Shown: positions 35,216 through 42,258 of the stretch, in pieces
Layout of the letters: each line of letters starts with the position of its first letter
Numbering within the stretch: position 1 is the stretch's first letter
Assembly: GCF_018069625.1 (NCBI RefSeq)
Contig: NZ_CP072941.1
Coordinates: 6,820,001 to 6,884,000, forward strand
From: Streptomyces yatensis
GTDB taxonomy: Bacteria > Actinomycetota > Actinomycetes > Streptomycetales > Streptomycetaceae
DNA length: 64,000 nt
Direction: 5' to 3'
The notes under the pieces: generated by a model
The model's input: only the letters and a program-made list of their open reading frames with translations
Told to the model about the DNA's origin: nothing
The model's database searches: none
Position numbers and translations under genes: made by a program

Positions 35216-37060
35216 GTGAACGACCGGCAGGATCCGTACGACCCGTACGCACAGGACCCGTATGGCCAGGAGCCGCAGATCTACGGCTATGACGCCTATG
35301 GGCGTCCCGTCTACCAGCCGCAGGCGGCACAGCAGCAGAGTTACGACCCGTACGCCCAGCAACAGCAGCAGCAACAGCAGCAACCGTACGGGGAGCAACA
35401 ACAGCAGGACGGGTACGGCTACGACCCCTACGCCCAGCCGCAGCATCACCAGCCCCAGCAGCCTCAGCAGCAGCACACCCAGACGCAGGGTTACGACCCA
35501 TACGCTCAGCAACAGCCACAGCAGTACCAACAGCAGCCGCAGCAGTACCACCAGCAACAGCAGCAACAGCAACAGCAGCCACAGCAGCAGGGCTACGGCT
35601 ATGGCTATCCACAGGCCGCCGCCCCGGCCGCCGTCCCCCCGCAGCGCGAGGCGAACCCCTACGAGGAGCTGAGCCCGGAGCAGCTGCGCGGCGGACCCGA
35701 GGCGCCTTCGGCCGAGGAGCACCGGTCCGCGGGGCCCCGGCCCGCGCAGCCGAAGCGGCCCGGGGGACCCGGTGGCCCCGGGGATTCCGATCAGGAGGAG
35801 TACCACACCGAGCAGTTCTCCTTCGTCGAGGAGGAGGACGAGGAATCCGACGACGTCATCGACTGGCTGAAGTTCGCCGAGACCCGTTCCGAGCGCCGTG
35901 ACGAGCGCCGCCGTAAGGGCCGCAACCGCGTCATCGCGCTCGTCGTGGTCCTGGTCATCGCCGCGGCGGGCGGTGTCGGCTACCTCTGGTACGCGGGCAA
36001 GCTCCCGGGGCTCTCCGACAGCGCCGAGGACCAGGCGGCCGCGGGCGGTCCGCAGAAGCGCGATGTGATCGTCGTCCATCTGCGCGAGACCAAGGGCGGC
36101 GGCACCTCCACGGCCCTGCTGGTGGACAACGAGACCACCAAGAAGGGCACCACGGTCCTGCTGCCGAACTCGCTGTCCGTCTCCACCGAGGACGGCGCCT
36201 CCACCACGCTCGGCAAGTCGGTGACCGACGAGGGCTCCGACTCCACCCGGGAGTCCCTGAGCACCCTGCTGGGCTCGAAGATCCAGGGCACCTGGCGGCT
36301 CGACACTCCGTATCTGGAGAACCTCGTGGAGCTGGTCGGCGGGATCACCCTCGACACCGACGCGACCGTCCCCAGCCCGCAGAAGGGCGAGGACCCCCTG
36401 GTCAAGCGGGGTAAGGACCAGATCCTGAGCGGTCAGGCGGCCGTGGCGTACGCCACCTACCGGGCGTCCGGCGAGGCACAGTCCAAACAGCTCGCGCGGT
36501 TCGGGCAGGTCATGCAGGCGGCGCTGAAGAAGGTCTCCAGCGATACGAAGGGCGCCACCAGCACCGTGGAGTCGCTGGCGCAGATCCCCGACCCGTCGCT
36601 GTCCGAGCAGCAGCTCGGCGCGTCGCTGGCGAGGCTGGCCGGACAGGCCAAGAGCGGGGCGTACGACACCGCCATGCTGCCGGTCCAGTCCGACGGGACG
36701 CTCAGCAGCCAGGCGACCGACCATGTGGTCAAGGACATCCTGGGCGGCACGGTCAAGAACACCGACAAGAACACGGCGCCCCGGGTCAGCGTGACCAACG
36801 CCGGAGGCCCCAAGGACGGGTCGGGTGCCGCACGGGTCGCGCTGGTCAATGGCGGCTTTACGGTCGTCACGGCCACCGAGGGCGGCGGTACGCCGCAGTC
36901 GGCCTCGCGGGTGACCTACGCGGACGCCGCACAGGCGGGCCAGGCCAAGGAGGTCGCCAAGACGCTCGGGCTGCCGGAGACGGCGGTGCGGAAGGGCAAG
37001 GGCGCGGCCAACGCGGACATCACGGTCGTCCTCGGCTCGGACTACGACGCCACGGGCTGA
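35216..37060 (+). CDS. LCP-like/LytR_C domain membrane protein with Gln-rich N-terminus
   Basis: A protein of 614 residues. Residues 1-140 are cytoplasmic and Gln/Tyr/Pro-rich with several YDPYAQ repeats. One membrane helix spans about 240-262 (RVIALVVVLVIAAAGGVGYLWYAG). Outside lies an LCP-type domain (about 285-450) and a C-terminal LytR_C domain (about 540-614, ARVALVNGGFTVVTATEGG ... ITVVLGSDYD). LCP proteins attach phosphate-linked glycopolymers to peptidoglycan. The usual LCP signature around IPRD reads LPNS here, so catalysis is doubtful. By position it corresponds to the LCP gene beside nadD in S. coelicolor, reported (from memory) to attach a wall polymer. GTG with GAAGGGG upstream. 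The stop sits in a hairpin loop. Confidence 0.82.
   Translation: MNDRQDPYDPYAQDPYGQEPQIYGYDAYGRPVYQPQAAQQQSYDPYAQQQQQQQQQPYGEQQQQDGYGYDPYAQPQHHQPQQPQQQHTQTQGYDPYAQQQPQQYQQQPQQYHQQQQQQQQQPQQQGYGYGYPQAAAPAAVPPQREANPYEELSPEQLRGGPEAPSAEEHRSAGPRPAQPKRPGGPGGPGDSDQEEYHTEQFSFVEEEDEESDDVIDWLKFAETRSERRDERRRKGRNRVIALVVVLVIAAAGGVGYLWYAGKLPGLSDSAEDQAAAGGPQKRDVIVVHLRETKGGGTSTALLVDNETTKKGTTVLLPNSLSVSTEDGASTTLGKSVTDEGSDSTRESLSTLLGSKIQGTWRLDTPYLENLVELVGGITLDTDATVPSPQKGEDPLVKRGKDQILSGQAAVAYATYRASGEAQSKQLARFGQVMQAALKKVSSDTKGATSTVESLAQIPDPSLSEQQLGASLARLAGQAKSGAYDTAMLPVQSDGTLSSQATDHVVKDILGGTVKNTDKNTAPRVSVTNAGGPKDGSGAARVALVNGGFTVVTATEGGGTPQSASRVTYADAAQAGQAKEVAKTLGLPETAVRKGKGAANADITVVLGSDYDATG
35270..35610 (+). repeat. 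CAG/CAA-rich low-complexity tract in the LCP-like gene
   Basis: Long runs of cagcaacagcag encode polyglutamine with interspersed YDPYAQ units (about four copies). The base composition is visibly more A-rich than the surroundings. Confidence 0.8.
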
Positions 37061-37069
37061 GCCGTGGCG
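37048..37069 (+). terminator. Hairpin with the LCP-like gene stop in its loop
   Basis: An 8-bp perfect stem cgccacgg (37048-37055) with ccgtggcg (37062-37069); the loop gctgag contains the TGA. Confidence 0.5.
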
Positions 37070-37258
37070 CCCGGGCGCCCGGCCCCCCCGGGCGCCCCGG
37101 GCGTTCTCCTGGGCACCGCGGGCGTTACCCCGGAGTTCTCCCGGCGTTCTCCCCGGGCACGCCGGGCGGCCGAGGAACGGCCATCCGGCGTGACGGTGGG
37201 GCGTGAGATCCTGGGGGAAGCCAGACCTTCCAGGTACCACCGACCGAAAGCTTTGCCT

Positions 37259-37699
37259 GTGACCGCCACGGACCGCTCCCTCGAGCTCATCAACGCCGCC
37301 GCCCAGGCCGCCGCCGACAAGCTCGCGCACGACATCATCGCGTACGACGTCAGCGACGTGCTCTCCATCACCGACGCCTTCCTGCTGGCCTCGGCCCCCA
37401 ACGACCGCCAGGTCAAGTCGATCGTCGACGAGATCGAGGAGCGGCTGAACAAGGACCTGGGCGCCAAGCCGGTGCGCCGCGAGGGCGACCGTGAGGCCCG
37501 CTGGGTGCTGCTGGACTACGTGGACATCGTGGTGCACGTCCAGCACAGCGAGGAGCGGGTGTTCTACGCCCTGGAGCGGCTCTGGAAGGACTGCCCGCAG
37601 CTGGAGCTCCCGGCCGACGCCGAGGCCACCCGCGGCAAGGGGCAGGAGTACGCGCAGGCGCAGGCCGCGGACGGCGGCGTGGGCGGTGAGCTGAGCTGA
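37259..37699 (+). CDS. rsfS: Ribosomal silencing factor RsfS
   Basis: Binds L14 and blocks subunit joining in starvation. It has 146 residues and all family blocks: ADKLAHDIIAYDVSDVLSITDAFLLASAPNDRQVKSIVDEIEE and WVLLDYVDIVVHVQHSEERVFYALERLWKD. The GTG at 37259 is chosen because the RsfS homology starts a few residues later; the frame stays open upstream to 37064. Its end overlaps the start of the phosphatase gene. Confidence 0.95.
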   Translation: MTATDRSLELINAAAQAAADKLAHDIIAYDVSDVLSITDAFLLASAPNDRQVKSIVDEIEERLNKDLGAKPVRREGDREARWVLLDYVDIVVHVQHSEERVFYALERLWKDCPQLELPADAEATRGKGQEYAQAQAADGGVGGELS

Positions 37700-38349
37700 A
37701 CGGCACGCACGGCGGCCGTGGCCGCCGCATCGTCCTGTGGCGCCACGGCCAGACCGCCTGGAACATAGAGCGGCGCTTCCAGGGCTCTCTGGACATCGAG
37801 CTCACCGACACCGGTGTCGCGCAGGCGCACCGGGCGGCCCGGCTGCTGGCCGCCCTGAAGCCGGACGCGATCATCGCCTCCGATCTGAAGCGGGTGGCGG
37901 CCACGGCCGCCGAGCTGTCCGCCGTCACGGGGCTGTCGATCACGCATGACGCGGGGCTGCGGGAGACCTACGCGGGCGCGTGGCAGGGGCTGACCCACGA
38001 GGAGATCATCGAGAGCTTCGGCGAGCAGTACGCGGCGTGGAAGCGCGGCGAGCCGGTCCGGCGCGGTGGCGGTGAGCTGGAGACCGAGGTCGCCGACCGG
38101 GCGGCGCCGGTGGTGCTGGAGGCCGCCGACAAGCTGCCGGACGGCGGCACGCTCGTGGTGGTCAGCCACGGCGGCACGATCCGCACCACCATCGGCCGGC
38201 TGCTCGGCCTGGAGCCCCGGACCTGGGAGGCGCTGGGCGGCCTGTCCAACTGCTGCTGGTCCGTTCTGGGCGAGGGCGCGCGGGGCTGGCGGCTGCTGGA
38301 GCACAACGCCGGATCGCTGCCCGAGCCGGTGCTCGGCGACGACGACTGA
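37696..38349 (+). CDS. Histidine phosphatase (phosphoglycerate-mutase-like), apparent CTG start
   Basis: A 217-residue protein with the catalytic RHG motif at its extreme N-terminus (IVLWRHGQTAWNIERRFQGSLDIELT) and the second histidine in VVVSHGGTIRTTIGRLLG. The frame is closed by TGA at 37687-37689, and no ATG, GTG or TTG exists between that stop and the RHG motif. The only plausible start is CTG 37696, which overlaps the rsfS stop (CTGA). GGTGAG upstream is a weak ribosome binding site. A later GTG (37894) would remove the active site. Substrate unknown; the rsfS-phosphatase pairing is common in actinomycetes. Confidence 0.85.
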   Translation: MNGTHGGRGRRIVLWRHGQTAWNIERRFQGSLDIELTDTGVAQAHRAARLLAALKPDAIIASDLKRVAATAAELSAVTGLSITHDAGLRETYAGAWQGLTHEEIIESFGEQYAAWKRGEPVRRGGGELETEVADRAAPVVLEAADKLPDGGTLVVVSHGGTIRTTIGRLLGLEPRTWEALGGLSNCCWSVLGEGARGWRLLEHNAGSLPEPVLGDDD

Positions 38350-38421
38350 GCGGATTTCCTTTTCCGGCAGGTCACCGGCTATGCTCCTTCTCGTTCGAAG
38401 CGCTTCGGCGCCGAGAAGAGC

Positions 38422-38494
38422 GGGGCTATAGCTCAGTTGGTAGAGCGCCTGCATGGCATGCAGGAGGTCAGGAGTTCAATTCTCCTTAGCTCCA
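38422..38494 (+). tRNA. tRNA-Ala, anticodon GGC
   Basis: A 73-base cloverleaf: acceptor ggggcta/tagctcc with the G3-U70 pair that marks alanine, D arm gctcagttggtagagc, anticodon arm cctgc-atggcat-gcagg (anticodon GGC at positions 34-36), T arm aggag-ttcaatt-ctcct, discriminator A. The 3' CCA is not encoded. An identical gene lies at 41908-41980. Confidence 0.97.
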
Positions 38495-38503
38495 CAGACC
38501 CAC

Positions 38504-38534
38504 GATCCCGTCTCCCTCACAGGGAGGCGGGATC
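38504..38534. terminator. Terminator of the first tRNA-Ala, overlapping the end of the XRE gene
   Basis: Stem gatcccgtctccct (38504-38517) with agggaggcgggatc (38521-38534), one G-T pair, loop CAC. The convergent XRE gene stops at 38517, so the hairpin is shared by both. Confidence 0.8.
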
Positions 38535-39527
38535 GCTGCTTTCCGCGCCGCTTCCGGCGGCTCGCTCCACCGCCGGGGCCGTGTCCACCGCCGGGGCTCG
38601 TTCCGCCGCCGGGACCGTCTCCTTGGCCGCGGCTTGTTCCGCTCGCATCACCGAGAGCGGCTTGGCGTGCACCGGGCAGCCGATCAGCGGGTCGTGGAGG
38701 GTGCGCACCCGCCGGACATGGTCGCGGCTCTCCTCGTCGCAGGGGGTGTAGACCACGACCCGGGTCTCCGGCGCCCCACTGACCAGCATCGAGGTCGAGG
38801 TCAGCCGGATCTCGCCGACGGAGGCATGCCACACCACCTTGATCCGGGAGCCCTGCGGCGCGACGTCCCCGCTCCGCCACAGCCGGGCGAAGTCGTCGCT
38901 GGCTTCCAGCAGCCGGGTGATGAAGCGCTCCCACGCGGGCTCGCCCACATGGCGTCCGTAGCCGCCGCGCAGCGTGGCCACCAGGAGCGGCAGCTCCTCA
39001 TCGAGGTTCACATACGGGGCACAGCAGCGGTGGGCCACGAACAGCTGCCACAGTGCGTTCCGCTCGGGGGCGGGGGAGAGCAGCATGGCCGGGAAGAGGC
39101 CGTCGTAGGCGGCATTGGCGGTCAGGACGTCGTAGCGGGCGTTGTAGACCACCGCGGGGAGCGGGTCGAGCGCCTCGATGATGCCCCGCACCTCCGGGCC
39201 CACCGTCCGCGGCTCGCCCTCCCGGTTCGGCACATACGGCACCTCGGCCAGGTGGTAGAGGTGCTCGCGCTCGGCCCGGTCCAGCCGCAGGGTGCGCGCG
39301 ATCGCGTCCAGCACCTGCACGCTCGCGTTGATCGGACGGCCCTGCTCCAGCCAGGTGTACCAGGTCACGCCGACGCCGGAGAGCTGGGCGACCTCCTCAC
39401 GGCGCAGCCCCGGGGTGCGGCGCCGCAGACCGGGCGCCATGCCCACATCGGCGGGGGTGACCCGGGCGCGGCGGCTGCGCAGGAAGGCGGCCAGCTCGGG
39501 CCGTCTGCGCCGAGTGTTCGCGGTCAT
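38517..39527 (-). CDS. XRE-family regulator with MmyB-like ligand-binding domain
   Basis: 336 residues. An N-terminal helix-turn-helix (RTPGLRREEVAQLSGVGVTWYTWLEQGR) is followed by a MmyB-type sensor domain (ALDPLPAVVYNARYDVLTANAAYDGLFP, DEELPLLVATLRGGYGRHVGEPAWERFI, WHASVGEIRLTSTSML). MmyB domains are thought to bind fatty-acid-like ligands. The C-terminus is Ala/Glu-rich. ATG 39527 (minus strand) has GGGGAG upstream. It is divergent from an MFS exporter gene, the classic local regulator-exporter arrangement, and probably represses it. Confidence 0.88.
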   Translation of the reverse strand: MTANTRRRRPELAAFLRSRRARVTPADVGMAPGLRRRTPGLRREEVAQLSGVGVTWYTWLEQGRPINASVQVLDAIARTLRLDRAEREHLYHLAEVPYVPNREGEPRTVGPEVRGIIEALDPLPAVVYNARYDVLTANAAYDGLFPAMLLSPAPERNALWQLFVAHRCCAPYVNLDEELPLLVATLRGGYGRHVGEPAWERFITRLLEASDDFARLWRSGDVAPQGSRIKVVWHASVGEIRLTSTSMLVSGAPETRVVVYTPCDEESRDHVRRVRTLHDPLIGCPVHAKPLSVMRAEQAAAKETVPAAERAPAVDTAPAVERAAGSGAESSDPASL

Positions 39528-39665
39528 CGTCGCTCCCCACATCCCCCTGGCCGTCCGGCCGAACGGCCCCATGCTCCCGGGAGCGGCGGGCGGCTGCCAG
39601 GTGCTGCCACTACCAGCATCGGCGGGCTCTCGTTACCGGTATCGGCCCGGCCACAGGCTCGGTCC
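39528..39665. promoter_or_regulatory. Divergent operator/promoter region, XRE regulator and MFS exporter
   Basis: A 138-bp region with the palindrome taccggta at 39634-39641 and related ccggtatcgg/accagcatcgg words, which could be the operator. No clear -35/-10 for either gene. Confidence 0.4.
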
Positions 39666-41330
39666 ATGAGACACACCACCCCGACCACCCTTCCTCCGAC
39701 GGGGGACCTCGGTGGATCCAGTAAAAGCGAGGCCACTGACAGCCGGGCCGCCGAGAGCCGGGCCGCGGACAACCGGGCCGCTGACAACCCGGCCACTGAC
39801 AGCCGGGCCACCCGCGGCCCGGTTGTCCGCGGCCGGCGGCCGCCGCGCCCCGGCTGGCTGCTCGCGATCGTCCTCACCGGCCAGCTCATGGCCGTCCTCG
39901 ACGTCTTCATCGTCAATATCGCCGCCCCGACCGTCCGCGCCGATCTGCACGCCTCCGGCGCCGGGCTGCAACTCGTCATCGCGGGCTACACCATCTCCTA
40001 CGCCGTGCTGCTGATCACCGGCGCGCGGCTGGGCGCCCTGATCGGCCACCGGCGGATGTTCCTGACCGGGCTCGCGGTCTTCACCGGCGCCTCGCTCGCC
40101 TGTGGGCTGGCCGCCACCACCGGGCAGCTGGTCGCCTTCCGGTTCGTCCAGGGCGGGGGCGCCGCGCTGATGCTGCCGCAGGTGCTGAGCCTGATCCAGC
40201 GGACGTTCACGGGCGGTTCACGGGCGCGGGCGCTGGGCGCGTACGCCGCGGTGCTGGCCTCCGGCGCGGCCGGCGGGCAGATCGTGGGCGGGGCGCTGGT
40301 CGAGGCCGATCTCCTCGGCTTCGGCTGGCGCCCGGTCTTCCTGGTGAACGTGCCGATCGGGCTGTTGCTGCTCATCCTTGGGCCGCGGCTGCTGCACGAA
40401 CCCGCCGATCCGCCGCGTCCCGCCGATCCGCCGCGTCCCGCCGATCCGCCGCTCCCGGCCGCTCCGCCACGCCCCCGCGCGGAAGGCCCGGCAGCCCGCC
40501 GGAGCGGCCCGTACCTGCCCGGCCTGGACCTGCCCGGTCTGGTGCTCCTCGCGGCGGCCGTGCTGCTGTTCACGGTGCCTCTGGTGCTCGGGCAGGAGCG
40601 GGGCTGGCCGCTGTGGGGCTGGATCACGCTGGGGCTGAGCGCGGTCCTCGTGGCGCTCTTCGCCGCGTACGAGACACGGCTGGCCCGGCGTGGCGGTACG
40701 CCGCTGATCTCCCCACGGGTGGTGCGGGCGCCGGGGATGCCGCTCGCGGTGATCCGTATCGCGCTGGGGATGGCGGCCAACGCGGGCTTCATGTTCGCCA
40801 TGACCCTGCATGTGCAGGGCGGACTCGGCTACAGCCCGCTGCGGGCGGGGCTGACGTTCGTCCCCATGGCGGTCGCGTTCGGCGTCGTCGGCCTCAACTG
40901 GCAGCGGCTGCCCGCGCGCTGGCAGGCCGTGACGGTACCGGGCGGATTCCTGCTGGCGGCCGCCTCGTTCGCCGGGGCCGGTCTGGTGCTGCGCGGGGGA
41001 ACGGACGGCGGCCCGTGGCTCCTCGTCGCCCTTACGGCCGCCGGCGCGGGACTCTCGTTCGCCTACAGCCCCCTGCTCACGCGGACGTTGACGACCGTAA
41101 GGCAGCAGGACGCGGCGGACGCCAGCGGGGTTCTGGTGACAGCGGCTCAACTCGGCCTGCTCACCGGCGTCGCGGTTTTCGGGGCCGTGTTCCTGGGCGC
41201 GACGGACGGTACGGTGCCCAGTGTGGGCGCCTCCGCGGACGCCCTGTGGGTGACCTGCGTCGCCTTGGCCGGGGGCGCGCTGTGCGGAGTACTGATGAGT
41301 CTGGTGAGACGAGTGGGGAATCTCCGCTGA
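39666..41330 (+). CDS. MFS drug-exporter-type transporter (DHA2-like, 14-helix)
   Basis: Proton-coupled efflux pump of 554 residues. After about 55 hydrophilic residues rich in ADSRAAESRAADNRAADN repeats come the helices. Family motifs: LDVFIVNIAAPTV (motif D1), GARLGALIGHRRMFLTG (motif A), RFVQGGGAALMLP (motif B), LGAYAAVLASGAAGGQIVGG (motif C). A cytoplasmic linker contains the repeat ADPPRPADPPRPADPP, coded by a 15-bp tandem repeat. ATG 39666 follows the divergent regulator; an open frame continues upstream through the regulator gene but is antisense shadow. Confidence 0.9.
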   Translation: MRHTTPTTLPPTGDLGGSSKSEATDSRAAESRAADNRAADNPATDSRATRGPVVRGRRPPRPGWLLAIVLTGQLMAVLDVFIVNIAAPTVRADLHASGAGLQLVIAGYTISYAVLLITGARLGALIGHRRMFLTGLAVFTGASLACGLAATTGQLVAFRFVQGGGAALMLPQVLSLIQRTFTGGSRARALGAYAAVLASGAAGGQIVGGALVEADLLGFGWRPVFLVNVPIGLLLLILGPRLLHEPADPPRPADPPRPADPPLPAAPPRPRAEGPAARRSGPYLPGLDLPGLVLLAAAVLLFTVPLVLGQERGWPLWGWITLGLSAVLVALFAAYETRLARRGGTPLISPRVVRAPGMPLAVIRIALGMAANAGFMFAMTLHVQGGLGYSPLRAGLTFVPMAVAFGVVGLNWQRLPARWQAVTVPGGFLLAAASFAGAGLVLRGGTDGGPWLLVALTAAGAGLSFAYSPLLTRTLTTVRQQDAADASGVLVTAAQLGLLTGVAVFGAVFLGATDGTVPSVGASADALWVTCVALAGGALCGVLMSLVRRVGNLR

Positions 41331-41408
41331 CCTGCGCGTCGTCCCGTGGCAGAATCGGACGGCCGGAGGGGGATGGGGCCGACACGTCCGATGGGGAGGG
41401 CAGGTGGG

Positions 41409-41567
41409 ATGCGGACCAGCATCCTCGATGCGATCGAGGACCCGTCCCGCAGGGCACGAGCGGGCATTGTGTGCCCGTCCTGCGGCTCCGAGCATGTGGC
41501 CCAGGTCCTCGGTGACAACGGTGGTGTTTCCTACGTGTGTACGGCCTGTGGCCATAGCTGGAGCTGA
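41409..41567 (+). CDS. Small zinc-ribbon protein
   Basis: A 52-residue protein (MRTSILDAIEDPSRRARAGIVCPSC...) with two CxxC pairs, CPSC and CTAC, forming a zinc ribbon. The ending VCTACGHSWS resembles transcription-factor-type ribbons. ATG 41409 has GGGGAGGG about 9 bases upstream; GTG 41346 is an in-frame alternative. It is followed after 5 bases by a second zinc-ribbon gene. Function unknown. Confidence 0.75.
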   Translation: MRTSILDAIEDPSRRARAGIVCPSCGSEHVAQVLGDNGGVSYVCTACGHSWS

Positions 41568-41572
41568 GTGAG

Positions 41573-41806
41573 ATGGGAGCCCACAGCCGGAAGTGCGACT
41601 GGTGCGGCACCGGCACACCGATCGTCCGCGACATGGAGCCGCTCAACTCCGACTACCAGTATTGGTGCGCGGAGTGCGCGCGGGCGCTGATCATCAGGGG
41701 CGATCCCATTGAGACCTACCGCGAGCTCGAAGGGGAGCCGATCTATGGTCGGCTCCTCGACGAGCACTGCACGCTGAAGCGTTTCTATTCGTTCGCGACG
41801 GCGTAA
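41573..41806 (+). CDS. Small zinc-binding protein
   Basis: A 77-residue protein with two CxxC pairs, CDWC (residues 8-11) and CAEC, separated by a Pro/Asp/Tyr-rich loop. The C-terminal half (DPIETYRELEGEPIYGRLLDEHCTLKRFYSF) is helical and well conserved in appearance. It starts 5 bases after the 41409 gene, so the two are co-transcribed and may work as a pair. Function unknown. Confidence 0.75.
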   Translation: MGAHSRKCDWCGTGTPIVRDMEPLNSDYQYWCAECARALIIRGDPIETYRELEGEPIYGRLLDEHCTLKRFYSFATA

Positions 41807-41907
41807 CGGGGCTCTGCTCCGGCCTCCGGGTAATCGATTTGGCGGAAGGCCGGGGCGTCCGTGTAATGTAGGCGTCGCCGCCGGGGAAACCGGGCGGAGC
41901 AAGACCT
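41807..41907. promoter_or_regulatory. Upstream region of the second tRNA-Ala
   Basis: A TTGGCG (41839-41844) and TAATGT (41864-41869) lie 19 bases apart and could be the tRNA promoter, although the spacing is long. Confidence 0.35.
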
Positions 41908-41980
41908 GGGGCTATAGCTCAGTTGGTAGAGCGCCTGCATGGCATGCAGGAGGTCAGGAGTTCAATTCTCCTTAGCTCCA
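41908..41980 (+). tRNA. tRNA-Ala, anticodon GGC (second copy)
   Basis: Identical over all 73 bases to the gene at 38422-38494, again without encoded CCA. The flanking sequences of the two copies are unrelated. Confidence 0.97.
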
Positions 41981-41990
41981 CATCAAGGAG

Positions 41991-42021
41991 GCGGGTCGTC
42001 CGGTACGGACGGCCCGCTTTT
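41991..42021 (+). terminator. Terminator of the second tRNA-Ala
   Basis: Stem gcgggtcgtccg (41991-42002) with cggacggcccgc (42006-42017), one G-T pair, loop GTA, followed by TTTT. Confidence 0.85.
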
Positions 42022-42071
42022 CGTCGTGCGTGACGGGGGTCACCTCCGTGCGGGCCGTCAGTGCCCTGCGG

Positions 42072-42077
42072 TAACCT
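42072..42077 (+). promoter_or_regulatory. -10 box for the leuS leader transcript
   Basis: TAACCT ends 6 bases before the ATG of the leader peptide (42084), so the transcript should begin on that ATG. No strong -35 is seen. Confidence 0.6.
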
Positions 42078-42083
42078 GGCTCC

Positions 42084-42122
42084 ATGCGTGCCGTACGCCT
42101 TCTGCTTAGCGGGCCGCGCTGA
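42084..42122 (+). CDS. Leader peptide MRAVRLLLSGPR with three consecutive Leu codons
   Basis: A 12-codon ORF in the leuS leader. Codons 6-8 are CTT CTG CTT, including two codons (CTT) that are rare in this genome. It appears to be translated from a leaderless mRNA. It lies directly before a large hairpin and a terminator, the architecture of a transcription attenuator that senses charged tRNA-Leu. The peptide itself probably has no function after synthesis. Confidence 0.75.
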   Translation: MRAVRLLLSGPR

Positions 42123-42191
42123 CCAGTACCGACCGACAACAGCCCCGGTCGGCATCAGCGCGGCGTCCCCTCCTGTGTGAGGGGTCTTTTT
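42113..42191 (+). promoter_or_regulatory. Leucine attenuator of leuS: hairpin plus terminator
   Basis: The 10-bp stem gccgcgctga (42113-42122, containing the leader stop) pairs perfectly with tcagcgcggc (42155-42164), with a nested stem ccgacc/ggtcgg (42129-42134 with 42147-42152). Three bases later a textbook terminator follows: cccctc-N6-gagggg (42167-42184) and a TCTTTTTG run. A ribosome stalled at the Leu codons or at the stop would change which hairpins form. The exact antiterminator pairing is not clear to me. Confidence 0.7.
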
Positions 42192-42258
42192 GTTTCGGAA
42201 GCGTGAGGGATCCGCTGCGTTGCCGCAGGCAGAGACGACCGATGGAGCTTTGAGGACC

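Noticed and set aside
38634..39665. Upstream extension of the MFS exporter by 344 residues
   Set aside because: It is antisense to the XRE regulator, whose helix-turn-helix and sensor motifs are clear. The hydrophobic transporter begins after 39666.
41984..42258. T-box riboswitch before leuS
   Set aside because: There is no T-box consensus, specifier loop or AG bulge. The short Leu-rich ORF plus terminator fits attenuation better.
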